A stretch of 64,000 nucleotides of DNA from Methylobacterium terricola (GTDB lineage: Bacteria; Pseudomonadota; Alphaproteobacteria; Rhizobiales; Beijerinckiaceae), in assembly GCF_006151805.1 (NCBI RefSeq), contig NZ_VDDA01000024.1, positions 1 through 64,000 of the forward strand, given 5' to 3'. Positions 33,215-42,448 of the stretch are shown one piece after another; within the stretch, counting starts at the first letter, position 1; the number at the start of each line of letters is the position of its first letter. The notes under the pieces were generated by a model. It did not search any database. It was given only the letters and a program-made list of their open reading frames with translations, and was not told the origin of the DNA. Both the position numbers and the translations under genes were made by a program.

Positions 33215-33694
33215 GTGTCGACAAAGCATAACGCACCGGATCGCATCCATGTCGATCCGGAGAGTGACGATTTCGACATCAGGAGCTGGCCTTTCTTCGG
33301 AATTGTTCAGCTTACCGGCCGCTATCATTTAAAGCTCGACGCGATGCTCAAGCCCATCGGGATGGATGTCCCCCGCTGGCGGGTCTTGATGATCGTCTCG
33401 AGCCAAGGCTCCGCCAGCGTCACCGAGATCTCCGAGATTGCGGTCACGAAGATGTCCACCATGGCCAAAATCATCCAAAGGATGACCGCGCAAGATCTCG
33501 TCTCGACGCGACCGTCGCCGGACGACGCGCGGACGACGATCGTGACGATCACGGATGCCGGACGGGATGTGATTCAGCAAATCAGAAAAAAAGTGTCGCG
33601 ATTGTCGGATCGGGCCTTCGACGGTGTAAGCAAAAAAGAATTGGAGCTGCTAAACTCGATAATCAATAAGATACACTATAATTTGACGTTTTGA
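33215..33694 (+). CDS. iacR: MarR-family regulator, IacR-like
   Basis: 159 aa MarR protein: GRYHLKLDAMLKPIGMDVPRWRVLMIV, recognition region SVTEISEIAVTKMSTMAKIIQRM, wing STRPSPDDARTTIVTITDAG, and C-terminal dimer helices. Known iac clusters carry a MarR repressor, IacR, that responds to IAA, and this gene follows the iacG-like gene. GTG 33215 is preceded by GGGGAGCTGGAG. Its 3' third is unusually AT-rich for this genome (many AAA, ATA and AAT codons), which may reflect transfer or relaxed codon use. Confidence 0.75.
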   Translation: MSTKHNAPDRIHVDPESDDFDIRSWPFFGIVQLTGRYHLKLDAMLKPIGMDVPRWRVLMIVSSQGSASVTEISEIAVTKMSTMAKIIQRMTAQDLVSTRPSPDDARTTIVTITDAGRDVIQQIRKKVSRLSDRAFDGVSKKELELLNSIINKIHYNLTF

Positions 33695-33873
33695 AGCATT
33701 ATTATATAAATCTACGATACCAGATATGATGATAGTATATATATAATATTTCCAAACAAAGCAAAGCCATCGCAAAACTCGTGGGCGATTTTATCGATTT
33801 CGCTCAATATTGCGCGACTCCCTAGATGCTGCCGACGCAACGATCCCGCAACCGTGAATCGTGGGGAACGAGC

Positions 33874-35565
33874 ATGCCTGCATTGCCTCTGGCACCACAG
33901 CCGATGGCCAATCAGCCGGTCTGGCGCCAGGTCGCACGGGCGCTCCACGACCACGGGGCTGTCCGGTGCTTCGGCCTCGTCGGCGGAGCGAACTTCAAGG
34001 TCACGCACGCCCTCACCGAGCTGGGCATCCCGTTCACATCGGCTCGCCATGAGGGCGGTGCCGTCACGATGGCGGATGCGGCAGCGCGACTGACCGGCGC
34101 CTTGACGATCGTCAGTGTCACGGCGGGACCCGGGCTCACCAATGCCATCACGGGGATCGGCGAGGCTGCCAAGAGCGACACGCCGCTCGTGATCCTGGCC
34201 GGCGACGTGCCCATCGGCGACCGAACGTCGAGCTTCAGCATCCGGCAGGAGGAGCTCGTCCGATCGGTGGGAGCCTCCTGGATCCAGATCGACGAGCCAT
34301 CCAGCAGCTACGTGTGCGTGCGCAAGGCGGCAGCCCACGCCTTGCGCGAGCGTCAGGTCGTGGTGATCAGCCTCCCGGTCGATGTCCAGGAGCAGATGTC
34401 AGAGGCAGCTCCGTGGCTTCCGCTCGACAGCCTCACAAAGCCGCCGCAGCCGGATGACGCCGCGATCCTCGCCGTCGTGGACATGGTTCGTACGGCGCGG
34501 CGGCCCTTGATCCTGGCCGGTCATGGCGCCGAGGTCGCCAACGCGGAAGGCCTGCTGGATCGGCTGGCGGGTGCCGTCGACGGGCTGCTCGCGACGTCCC
34601 TCCAGGCCCATGGAATGTTCGCGGATCATCCATGGAATCTTGGCATAGCCGGAGGTTATGCGTCGCCGGCCGCCTCGGAGCTGATCCAGCAGAGCGATCT
34701 CGTGATCGTCTTCGGCGCCTCGCTGAACATGTGGACGACGAAGAAGGGCCGCCTCATCCGGGACGACGCCCGCATCGTTCAGATCGAGTCCCGCGCCGAG
34801 CGGTTCGGCCGCTTCAGCGAGGTCGCGTTGCGCATCCATGGCGATGCCGCGCAGACCGCCCACCGGATCCTTGAGGCCCTCGCAGCCAGCGGCCCCTCCC
34901 CGATCGGCCGCTGGCGGACTCCCGAGGTCGCGGCCGTGATCCACGACAAGAGCCATCGGCACCTGGTCCATGGCGATCGGAGCGATGGACGTTACATCGA
35001 CCCGCGCACCTTCACCAAGGCGGTGGATCGGATCCTGCCGGCCGACCGGATCGTGGTGCTCGACGGCGGGCATTTCACGGGCTGGCCGATCCACCACCTC
35101 TCGGTGCCGGATGCCGGGAGCTGGTGCATGCCGATCGCGTTTCAATCGATCGGCCTTGGTCTTGCCGCCGCGATCGGCGCCTCGGTCTCCTTCCCCCAGC
35201 GCCTTGTGGTTCTCGCAGCCGGTGATGGCGGATTCCTGATGTCGCTGGCGGAACTCGAGACTGCGGTGCGCCTCGATTGCAGGATGTGCATCCTGATCTA
35301 TAACGATGCGGCGTACAGTGCCGAGGTTCATCATTTCAAGCACGGCTACGATCTGGACATCGTGCGCTTCCCCGAGACTGATTTCGCCCGCGCGGCCCGA
35401 GGGCTCGGGGCCGAGGGGGCTACGATTCGCAACCCGGAGGATCTTGCCGCCCTCACAGCCTGGGTCGCGCGTGGCGCGCCTGGGGTCTTCGTGATCGACG
35501 CACGGGTCGATCCGGACATCGCGGCCGATTGGTTCATGCAGGTGATCGGAACAGGCAATCTCTGA
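33874..35565 (+). CDS. Thiamine-diphosphate-dependent enzyme (acetolactate synthase/benzoylformate decarboxylase superfamily)
   Basis: 563 aa with three ThDP-enzyme domains: N-terminal PYR domain with the catalytic Glu in ARHEGGAVTMADAAAR, a central Rossmann-like domain (RPLILAGHGAEVANAEGL), and a C-terminal PP domain with the ThDP/Mg motif GDGGFLMSLAELETAVRL...YNDAAY. It may decarboxylate or ligate a 2-keto acid. Its position next to an auxin-type cluster allows a role in indolepyruvate or arylpyruvate metabolism, but sequence alone does not show this. ATG 33874 has GGGGAACGAG upstream; ATG 33826 lacks a site. The 5' gap 33695-33825 is very AT-rich. Confidence 0.85.
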   Translation: MPALPLAPQPMANQPVWRQVARALHDHGAVRCFGLVGGANFKVTHALTELGIPFTSARHEGGAVTMADAAARLTGALTIVSVTAGPGLTNAITGIGEAAKSDTPLVILAGDVPIGDRTSSFSIRQEELVRSVGASWIQIDEPSSSYVCVRKAAAHALRERQVVVISLPVDVQEQMSEAAPWLPLDSLTKPPQPDDAAILAVVDMVRTARRPLILAGHGAEVANAEGLLDRLAGAVDGLLATSLQAHGMFADHPWNLGIAGGYASPAASELIQQSDLVIVFGASLNMWTTKKGRLIRDDARIVQIESRAERFGRFSEVALRIHGDAAQTAHRILEALAASGPSPIGRWRTPEVAAVIHDKSHRHLVHGDRSDGRYIDPRTFTKAVDRILPADRIVVLDGGHFTGWPIHHLSVPDAGSWCMPIAFQSIGLGLAAAIGASVSFPQRLVVLAAGDGGFLMSLAELETAVRLDCRMCILIYNDAAYSAEVHHFKHGYDLDIVRFPETDFARAARGLGAEGATIRNPEDLAALTAWVARGAPGVFVIDARVDPDIAADWFMQVIGTGNL

Positions 35566-35959
35566 CCGCCAACCATGAGAGGCGTATGGGTTAGGCATGG
35601 CCCCATGGAGATGGCGTTCGACGGCCTGCCGCATGGTGGTGAGCAGACGCCATCGAACAGTGACCGGCTGCGCCTGGGGAGCGCCAAGGCTTGCATCGCG
35701 AGCATGCGCGATCGAGCGATTCCGGGCGCCGAGCCCGGCACCGGCCTGCGGTTCGGGCCAGCCGGCCAGCGTGGGCCGGGATCGCGGCACGCGGAGCATC
35801 ATGGGCGTCTCGGCGCAGGTCCGGCGTCGGCAGGCTGTGGGGTGGGGCGGGAGAACGACCGTCCCTCGCTGCGCAGCGTGGTCCGCGATGCCGATGGCCG
35901 CAGGTCGGCCGGACGGCGCCGGTCGCGGCTATGGACGGACCGGCACGCACCGACCGTGC
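35566..35959. other. Gene-poor GC-rich stretch between convergent genes
   Basis: 394 bp between the convergent ThDP-enzyme and isochorismatase genes. Several open frames exist on both strands, but all are Arg/Ala/Pro-rich and lack recognisable domains or ribosome sites. It may be an eroded gene or spacer; no feature can be supported. Confidence 0.4.
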
Positions 35960-36658
35960 CTATGATCCAGCAACCGTTCGGTCGACCTGTTGTCGCCAAG
36001 CGTCCAGCAGGACGGCCCCGTCCGTGACGAGCCCGACATGCATGGCGATGATCCGCAACGCCGCATCTTCGAGATGCGGATTGGTGCCGGCCACGAGGTC
36101 GCGCAAAACCACCACCCGGTAGCCGAGATTGGAGGCATCGAACGCGGTGTTGAGCACGCAGCAATCGGCGAGACACCCGTCGAGGACGAGGGTGCCGACA
36201 CCCATGTTGCGCAACAGGAAATCGAGGTCGGTCGGGTAGAAGGCGGAGAGGCGTTTCTTGCCGGACACGACGAGATCGCGTTCATCGACCTCTGTGACGA
36301 ATTCGGTCCAGCGCGTGCCCTCGATCGCGTGGGCGTCGGAATTGCCGATCGCCCCGACATGGAGGGGGAAGACGAGGCGCCACGCCGACTTGCGGCCGGC
36401 GACGTCGTCGATGCCACCTGCCCGGAGGGTGCTGCGCACGTGGATCACCGGTACGCCGAGGTCGCGGGCCCCCGCATGGAAGGCATCGACCGGGGCTACG
36501 ACGTCCCTGGCCCGGGGCGCCGGACAAGGGCAGAGGGGATCATCCTCGAGATGCCCGCGGTGCAGGTCGATGGAGACGATCGCGGTGCGGCTGCGATCGA
36601 AGAACTCGCCGAATTCCGGACCGAGATCCCGTATCGCGCCATCGATGTAGCTCTTCAT
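35960..36658 (-). CDS. Isochorismatase-fold cysteine hydrolase
   Basis: 232 aa. The catalytic triad is visible: Asp in TAIVSIDLHRGHLEDD, Lys in LVVSGKKRLSAFYPTDLD and Cys in GTLVLDGCLADCCVLNTAFDASN. Members of this fold that lie in N-heterocycle pathways include maleamate amidohydrolase, N-carbamoylsarcosine amidase and ureidoacrylate hydrolase, all of which cut amide or carbamoyl bonds. AAGGAGCC precedes the ATG at 36658. It is the last gene of the BMP-type importer operon, 11 bp after the second permease. Confidence 0.88.
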   Translation of the reverse strand: MKSYIDGAIRDLGPEFGEFFDRSRTAIVSIDLHRGHLEDDPLCPCPAPRARDVVAPVDAFHAGARDLGVPVIHVRSTLRAGGIDDVAGRKSAWRLVFPLHVGAIGNSDAHAIEGTRWTEFVTEVDERDLVVSGKKRLSAFYPTDLDFLLRNMGVGTLVLDGCLADCCVLNTAFDASNLGYRVVVLRDLVAGTNPHLEDAALRIIAMHVGLVTDGAVLLDAWRQQVDRTVAGS

Positions 36659-36669
36659 GGGCTGGCTCC

Positions 36670-37563
36670 TTATCGACGCTCGCGGTCGTAGGCGACGCCG
36701 AGGAGGGTGGGCGTCCCCGCTCCCTGCGCAGACCGGCGGCTCTGAAGACCGAGGACGACGAGGGTCGCGACGTAGGGTAACATGTTGAGGAAGTGCGGGT
36801 CGATCCAACTCGCGCCGCCGACCTGGGCTCGGAAGCGATAGGCGTCGATCAGGCCGAACAGGACGGCTCCGGCGACGATCCAGAGGGCGCGCCAGCGGGC
36901 GAAGATGACGAGGGCGAGGGCGATCCAGCCCCGGCCAGCGGTCATGTTCTCGACCCATGACGGCGTGAGGACCACGGAGATGAACGCCCCGCCGAGCCCG
37001 ATCAGGCCCGAGCCCAGGATCACGTAGAGGCAGCGCAACGGCACGACCGGCAGGCCGAGGGCGTCGAGCGCCGCCGGATTCTCGCCGAGGGTCCGCAGGA
37101 GCAGGCCGGGGCGGGTGTAGCGCAGGAACAGGGCGGCGAGCACGGCACAGGCCAGGCCGCCGGCGACGTAGAGGCCGCTCGCCGCCGTCGCGGCGGATCC
37201 GGCTGCGCCGAGGGTCAGCCCGACATAGGATTGCCCGAGGAAGGCGGAGAGGCCCGATCCGAGGATCGTCATGGCGAGGCCCGTGACCACCTGATTGAGG
37301 CGCAAGCCGACCACGAGGGCGGCGAAGACGCCGCCGAACGCCGCCGTCGCCAGGATGGCGCAGACCATGCCGGCGAGGCTGGATCCGCTCCCGTGCGCCA
37401 CCATGAAGGCGGTCACCGCACCAACCAGCATCGACCCCTCGATCCCGAGGTTCAGGACGCCGGCCCGCTCGATCAAGAGTTCTCCCAGCGCCGCGTAGAG
37501 GATCGGCGTCGCCGACACGAGGGCCGCCCCAAGCAACAGGAGGGTGGGATCGCTCAGGGTCAT
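36670..37563 (-). CDS. BMP-family ABC transporter permease 2 (YufQ/NupQ-like)
   Basis: 297 aa, about eight to ten hydrophobic segments, with the family blocks ATPILYAALGELLIERAGVLNLGIEGSML and GLRLNQVVTGLAMTILGSGLSAF. This permease class works with BMP-lipoprotein-type receptors in nucleoside and purine uptake. Its ATG overlaps the stop of permease 1 by 4 bp (GCATGACC context). Confidence 0.9.
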   Translation of the reverse strand: MTLSDPTLLLLGAALVSATPILYAALGELLIERAGVLNLGIEGSMLVGAVTAFMVAHGSGSSLAGMVCAILATAAFGGVFAALVVGLRLNQVVTGLAMTILGSGLSAFLGQSYVGLTLGAAGSAATAASGLYVAGGLACAVLAALFLRYTRPGLLLRTLGENPAALDALGLPVVPLRCLYVILGSGLIGLGGAFISVVLTPSWVENMTAGRGWIALALVIFARWRALWIVAGAVLFGLIDAYRFRAQVGGASWIDPHFLNMLPYVATLVVLGLQSRRSAQGAGTPTLLGVAYDRERR

Positions 37564-38627
37564 GCGGCAGCGTTCCGGACGAGGCGGATGCGATAGCGGG
37601 CGAGCGAGCCGGCCCCCAGGATGCAGACGAGGATCGTCGCCTGGAGGATCGTGCTGATCGCGCCGGGGATGTGGGCGATCTGCAGGCTGAAGCCGCCGTT
37701 CAGGAGGCCGGCATAGAGGATCGAGACGAGGAGGATGGGCAGGGGCCGTCCGCCCGCGAGCCAGGCGACCAGGACGCCCATGAAGCCGTAGCCCGGCGAC
37801 AGCCCCGTCTGGAGCCGGCCGGTGGTGGCCGAGATCTCGATCGCCCCGGCGAGACCGGCGAGCGCCCCGGATGCGCACAGCCCCGAGATCACGATCCACG
37901 CGGCGTTGATGCCGCCGTAGCGCGCCGCCTCCGGCGCATCGCCCGCGACGCGCAACTCATAGCCCCAGCGCGTACCGGCATCGATGACCGCGAGCAGAGC
38001 GATGGCGATCAGCAGGAACGGAAACCCGCCCTGGATCGCGCCGGAGACGGGGCCGAGCTGCCCCGCATCGAGGATCGGCGGCGAGTAGGGAAAGGAGAAG
38101 GTCAGCGGGTCCGCCCACGGGCCGCGCACGAGGAAGTTGATCCAGAGCAGGCAGATGTAGTTCAGCATCAGCGTCGTCAGGATCTCGCTCATGCCGAGGA
38201 GCGCCCGCGGGATCGCCGCCAGGGCCGCCCAGGCCGCGCCCCCGAACACGCCGGCGCCGAGCACGAGGGCCACGGCGACGGGGTGGGATGTCTCCTCGGG
38301 GAGAGACAGCCCGACGCCCGTCGCGGCGAAGGCCCCGAAGAAGAATTGTCCCTCGGCACCGATATTCGTCAGGTTCGCCCGCGACGCGAGAGCGATCCCG
38401 ACCGCGCAGAGTCCGATGGGAACAGCCTTGGTCAAGGTCGATTGAACGGCCGTCCAGGAGCCGAAGGCACCCCGGAGGAGGGAATCGAGCACGGAGGCCG
38501 GCGGGTGATCGGACAAGGCGAGCAGGCCGGCCGAGAGCGCGAGGGCGAGGCCGATCCCCAGCGCCACGCGCAGGGCATAGGCGGGCAGGCTCGGATCCGT
38601 CAGCCGCGGCTCGAGGCGGACACGCAT
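37560..38627 (-). CDS. BMP-family ABC transporter permease 1 (YufP/NupP-like)
   Basis: 355 aa, multi-spanning, with ALASRANLTNIGAEGQFFFGAFAATG and the SEILTTLMLNYICLLWINFLVRGPW block typical of the first permease in nucleoside-type importers. ATG 38627 overlaps the ATPase stop (ATGA). It and 36670 form the heterodimeric channel. Confidence 0.92.
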   Translation of the reverse strand: MRVRLEPRLTDPSLPAYALRVALGIGLALALSAGLLALSDHPPASVLDSLLRGAFGSWTAVQSTLTKAVPIGLCAVGIALASRANLTNIGAEGQFFFGAFAATGVGLSLPEETSHPVAVALVLGAGVFGGAAWAALAAIPRALLGMSEILTTLMLNYICLLWINFLVRGPWADPLTFSFPYSPPILDAGQLGPVSGAIQGGFPFLLIAIALLAVIDAGTRWGYELRVAGDAPEAARYGGINAAWIVISGLCASGALAGLAGAIEISATTGRLQTGLSPGYGFMGVLVAWLAGGRPLPILLVSILYAGLLNGGFSLQIAHIPGAISTILQATILVCILGAGSLARYRIRLVRNAAA

Positions 38628-40138
38628 CACGAAGCCTCCGCCGCCGTCATGAAGCGCCCGATCTCGTCGAGGTTCGTTTGACCGGTCTCCCGGTCGAGGA
38701 CGACGCGCCCACCGCTCATCACCAGGATGCGCGTGGCGATCGTCAGGCATTCTTCGAGTTCCTCGCTCGCCATCAGCACCGCGGCACCGGCGGCGGCCCG
38801 GGCGATGAGGGCGTTCCGGATCTGGGCCGCGGCGGCAATGTCGAGGCCGCGGGTCGGATAGCTCGCCACGACGAGGGCCGGATCGCCGACCAGTTCGCGG
38901 CCGAGGACGATACGCTGGAGATTGCCGCCCGACAGGCGCCGGATCGGTGAGCCCGGCTCGGCGGCGACGCCGAACATGTCCTGAACCGTCCGGCAGTGGC
39001 GACGCACGTCCCGGCGCGCCATCCACGCCGAAAACGGCCTGCGCCGATGGACGCCGAGAAGCGTGTTGTCCTCGATGCTCAGACCGGGCGCGAGCGCCAC
39101 CCCGAGATGCTGGGCGGGGACGAAGGCGAAGCGACGCCCCTTGCGGCCGTCGGACGTGACGATGCGGCCGCCGGAGGGAGCCTTCTGCCCCCCGATCGCA
39201 TCGAGAAGCTCGGCCTGTCCGTTGCCGGCGACGCCGACGACGGCGACGAGTTCGCCGCCTTGGACCCTGAAGCTGACGTCCCGGACGCTGTCCCGGCCCG
39301 AATGGCCTTTGACGCGGAGGTTCTCGACGGTGAGCCTGTCCGGCCCTTTCGCCGAGCTGGGGCGTGGGCTCACGCAGACGCTGCGCGTGCCCACGATCAA
39401 CCCGGCGATCTCCTCGGACGTCCGGCCGGAGGCCGGGCCCTCGAACACGACGCGCCCGCCGCGCATCACCACGAGACGGCTGGCGACCTGCCGGATCTCC
39501 GACAGCTTGTGCGAGATCAGGATCACCGCGCGGTCGCGGGCGATGATGCGACGCACGAGCATGAACAGGCGCTCCGATTCGAGCGGAGACAGCACCGATG
39601 TCGGCTCGTCGAGGACCAGGATCCGGGCGCCCTGCGCGAGGACGCGCAGGATTTCCAATTGCTGCCGCTCGGCGAGGCTCATCCGCCAGACCGGCTTGGC
39701 CATGTCGAGCTCGAACCCGACCTCGGCCATGAGCCGCTCGATCTCGCCGGAGGGGCGCTTGCGCTGCCAGAAGCGGCCCCGGTCCACCGCCAGGGAGACG
39801 TTCTCGTAGGCGGTGAGCGACAGCACCAGCTTGAACTGCTGATGCACCATCCCGATCCCGCGGGCGACAGAGGCGGCCGGCGATCCCAGAACCAGCGGAC
39901 GCTCGTCGACCTCGACCGTTCCCGCATCCGGGAGGTAGAGGCCGCACAGAACGTTCATGGCCGTGGACTTGCCGGCGCCGTTCTCGCCGAGCAGAGCCAC
40001 CACCTCCCCCGGCATGACCGAGAACGTCACGTCGTCGTTGGCGACGATCTTGCCGAATCTCTTGGTCACACCGACAAGGCTGCACAGGGGAGCCGTGATC
40101 CCGTTCATCTGCGGCGGGACAGGAAAGGTGGCGTTCAT
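38627..40138 (-). CDS. BMP-family ABC transporter ATPase with two nucleotide-binding domains (YufO/NupO-like)
   Basis: 503 aa. NBD1 (about residues 15-245): Walker A GENGAGKST, QQFKLVLSLTAYENV, signature MSLAERQQLEIL, Walker B ILVLDEPTSVLSP. NBD2 (about 265-500) has a degenerate Walker A GVAGNGQAELL but a good signature RLSGGNLQRIVLGREL and the ending YPTRGLDIAAA. One canonical and one degenerate site is normal for sugar/nucleoside-type double ATPases. ATG 40138 overlaps the receptor stop. Confidence 0.93.
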   Translation of the reverse strand: MNATFPVPPQMNGITAPLCSLVGVTKRFGKIVANDDVTFSVMPGEVVALLGENGAGKSTAMNVLCGLYLPDAGTVEVDERPLVLGSPAASVARGIGMVHQQFKLVLSLTAYENVSLAVDRGRFWQRKRPSGEIERLMAEVGFELDMAKPVWRMSLAERQQLEILRVLAQGARILVLDEPTSVLSPLESERLFMLVRRIIARDRAVILISHKLSEIRQVASRLVVMRGGRVVFEGPASGRTSEEIAGLIVGTRSVCVSPRPSSAKGPDRLTVENLRVKGHSGRDSVRDVSFRVQGGELVAVVGVAGNGQAELLDAIGGQKAPSGGRIVTSDGRKGRRFAFVPAQHLGVALAPGLSIEDNTLLGVHRRRPFSAWMARRDVRRHCRTVQDMFGVAAEPGSPIRRLSGGNLQRIVLGRELVGDPALVVASYPTRGLDIAAAAQIRNALIARAAAGAAVLMASEELEECLTIATRILVMSGGRVVLDRETGQTNLDEIGRFMTAAEAS

Positions 40139-41202
40139 TTCTGGGGAACGGCGCCCGAGACGCCCTCGGACAGCCAGCGCATCTTCTGAATGTCCGACAG
40201 GTCGAGGGTCTTGCCATCCGGAACGACGACGTTGCCCTTGTTGTCCTTGAGCGGGCCCTTCCAGTAGTCGAATGTGCCAGCGGCGATCGCCGCGCGCTTC
40301 TCCTCGACCAGCTTCGCCACATCGGCCGGCACCATCGGCGAGATCTTCGCGAGGCCGACCACCCCGTCGTTGAGCCCACCGTAGTAGTCGCCGGCCTTGA
40401 AGGTCTTGTCCTGTACGGACTTGATGAGGCGTTTATCGAGCTCGCACCAGTTCCAGACCGTTCCCGTCAGCACCTTGTCCCCTCCGATACCGGACATGTC
40501 GGATTCGGAGCCGATGGCGAAGGCTCCCTTCTCGATCGCGCCTTGCAAGGCGGAGGCCGTGTCCTGGTGCTGGGCGATCACGTCGTTGCCCGCCTCGACA
40601 AGGGCCACGGCAGCCTGCTTCTCGGCCGGGGGGTCGAACCACGACAGGGTCCATACGACGCTCACCGTCGCCTTCGGGTTGACCGAGTGCACGCCGAGCG
40701 TGAACGCGTTGATCCCGGCGACCACCGGCGGGATCGGCTGCGCGGCGACGAAGCCGATCTTGTTCGTCTTCGTCATCCGGCCGGCGACGATGCCGTTGAG
40801 GTAACGACCGTCCCAGAGCTTCCCGTAGACGTTCTGGATGTTGGCCGCCGGCGCGATGGTCGGGGCGATGCCGAAGAAATGCGCGTCGGGGTTCTGCTTG
40901 GCGACCTTCTGCGTGAAGGGCTGGTAGCCGAAGGCCGTGGCAAAGATCGCCTTGTAGCCCTGCCCGAGCAGATCCTGTTCGATCCGCGCCGCGTCGGGAC
41001 CCTCGGGGACCGATTCCACGAAGGTCGTCTTGATGCCGGCCGCCTCCAGGCAGCGTCGCGCTTCGTCGTGCCGGGCCGTCCATCCGGCATCGGCCCGTGG
41101 ACCGACATAGATGAAGCCGGCCTTGAGGGGCTCCTCCGCGTGCGCCGGCGAGAGGAACGCCACGAGCGACAGGAGCGCCGCCACCGAAATTTCAACCCGC
41201 AT
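40135..41202 (-). CDS. BMP-family ABC transporter substrate-binding protein
   Basis: 355 aa. Signal peptide about residues 1-22 (ending SPAHAEE), then the BMP fold: LKAGFIYVGPRADAGWTARHDEARR, YKAIFATAFGYQPF, and GIAPTIAPAANIQNVYGKLWDGRYLNGIVAGRMTKTNKIGFV. Known relatives bind nucleosides, purines or allantoin-like compounds. ATG 41202 with GGGGAGC upstream is preferred over a TTG two codons earlier. It heads an operon that diverges from the molybdenum hydroxylase genes, so importer and enzyme probably share a substrate. Confidence 0.9.
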   Translation of the reverse strand: MRVEISVAALLSLVAFLSPAHAEEPLKAGFIYVGPRADAGWTARHDEARRCLEAAGIKTTFVESVPEGPDAARIEQDLLGQGYKAIFATAFGYQPFTQKVAKQNPDAHFFGIAPTIAPAANIQNVYGKLWDGRYLNGIVAGRMTKTNKIGFVAAQPIPPVVAGINAFTLGVHSVNPKATVSVVWTLSWFDPPAEKQAAVALVEAGNDVIAQHQDTASALQGAIEKGAFAIGSESDMSGIGGDKVLTGTVWNWCELDKRLIKSVQDKTFKAGDYYGGLNDGVVGLAKISPMVPADVAKLVEEKRAAIAAGTFDYWKGPLKDNKGNVVVPDGKTLDLSDIQKMRWLSEGVSGAVPQK

Positions 41203-41593
41203 CAACAAGCTCCCCGATCGAGTTTTATCAGATTAAAACACCCGTGGAAATTTTCAAAGGGGTACCATGCACGATAGTGCGGCATCGGTGCCTGTCACGG
41301 CGGCATTTCACACGTCGCCGGGGCGGAAACCTGGGCTCGCGCCGACGGACGTTGTTTGCTTTGCGCAGGATGCTGCCCTGCGTAACGACCTGTTTCAAGA
41401 TCGGATTTGTTCGCATCATCTCTGCCAGGCGGGTGCCGTCCGAGAGACGGCGGCAGCAAAGGGCAGCTATATGATGAAAAATTGTGCAAATAGGAAATTT
41501 GTTGCCGCATCATCGGGCTTGGAATGAACGCGACGCGTCTGGACAGCCGGCCGGAACGCGCCTATCCCTTGACCAAATTTTAACGGCATCAAA
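41203..41593. promoter_or_regulatory. Divergent control region between BMP importer and Mo-hydroxylase operons
   Basis: 391 bp, clearly richer in A/T than the genes around it (for example the tracts at 41220-41265 and 41470-41515). Both operons must start from here. Short open frames exist but lack ribosome sites and recognisable domains. I see no long palindrome. Confidence 0.5.
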
Positions 41594-42448
41594 ATGAAAC
41601 CGGCAGCGTTCGACTATCATCGCCCCACCGACGTGGCCGCCGCGTTGGCCCTGCTCGACCTGCACGGCGCCGACGGAAAGGTGCTGGCCGGCGGTCAGAG
41701 CCTCGTGGCGGCCATGAATTTCCGCCTCGCTCGTCCTGGCGTTCTGATCGACGTGAACCGGCTCGCCGAGCTCGACTATCTTCGGGTCGAGGGCGGCCAT
41801 CTGCGCATCGGCGCCCTCACCCGTCACGCCGCCTTCCACCGGCCAGTGGTCGAGGGGCCGCTCGGCCGCCTCCTGAGCCGGGTCGTGGACCACGTGGCAC
41901 ATTACCCGATCCGCCAGCGCGGGACCTTCGCCGGAAGCCTCGCCCATGCCGATCCGGCGTCCGAATGGTGTCTCGCCGCCACGGTGCTCGACGCGGAGAT
42001 CGTGGTGCGCAACCTGCGCGGCGAGCGCCTCATCCCGGCCGCCGCCTTCTTCAAAGGCACATTCACGACGGCCCTGGAACCGGACGAGTTGATCATCGAG
42101 ATCCGGCTGCCTCTCCTCGACGCGGGCTGGCAGGGCGGGTTCTCGGAATTCTCCCGGCGAGCGGGGGACTTCGCCCTGGCGATGGCGCTGGCGGCCCTGA
42201 AGGTCGAAGGCGGCATCATCCGGGCTGCGAAGCTCGGTATCGGCGGTGTCGCCGACAGGGCGATCCGTCTCTCCGGCATCGAGGCGGCGCTCGTCGGACG
42301 GGAGGCGACCGAATCGTCGTTCCGGGCTGCCGGGGCCGAGGCGAGCCACGCCTTGGAGCCGGGCGCCGACATCCATGCCTCGTCCGGATACAGGCGCGAC
42401 CTGATCGCCGCCATGGTCACGCGGGCCCTCGCGGAGGCTGCCGCGTGA
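41594..42448 (+). CDS. Molybdenum hydroxylase FAD-binding (medium) subunit
   Basis: 284 aa of the CoxM/xanthine-dehydrogenase FAD family. FAD motifs are LAGGQSLVAAMNFRLARP near residue 34 and RQRGTFAGSLAHADPASEW near residue 115; the C-terminal CO_deh_flav_C domain includes FSRRAGDFALAMALAALKV. It passes electrons from the 2Fe-2S subunit to the acceptor. It is the first gene of a four-gene hydroxylase operon and its stop overlaps the next GTG. Confidence 0.93.
   Translation: MKPAAFDYHRPTDVAAALALLDLHGADGKVLAGGQSLVAAMNFRLARPGVLIDVNRLAELDYLRVEGGHLRIGALTRHAAFHRPVVEGPLGRLLSRVVDHVAHYPIRQRGTFAGSLAHADPASEWCLAATVLDAEIVVRNLRGERLIPAAAFFKGTFTTALEPDELIIEIRLPLLDAGWQGGFSEFSRRAGDFALAMALAALKVEGGIIRAAKLGIGGVADRAIRLSGIEAALVGREATESSFRAAGAEASHALEPGADIHASSGYRRDLIAAMVTRALAEAAA

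Noticed and set aside
35575..35965. Overlapping open frames on both strands between convergent genes
   Set aside because: All are Arg/Ala/Pro-rich without motifs and with no preferred frame; treated as spacer or an eroded gene.
41267..41527. Open frame of 86 codons in the divergent importer/hydroxylase control region
   Set aside because: No ribosome site, no known fold and mixed AT/GC codon use. It occupies the only space available for two promoters.
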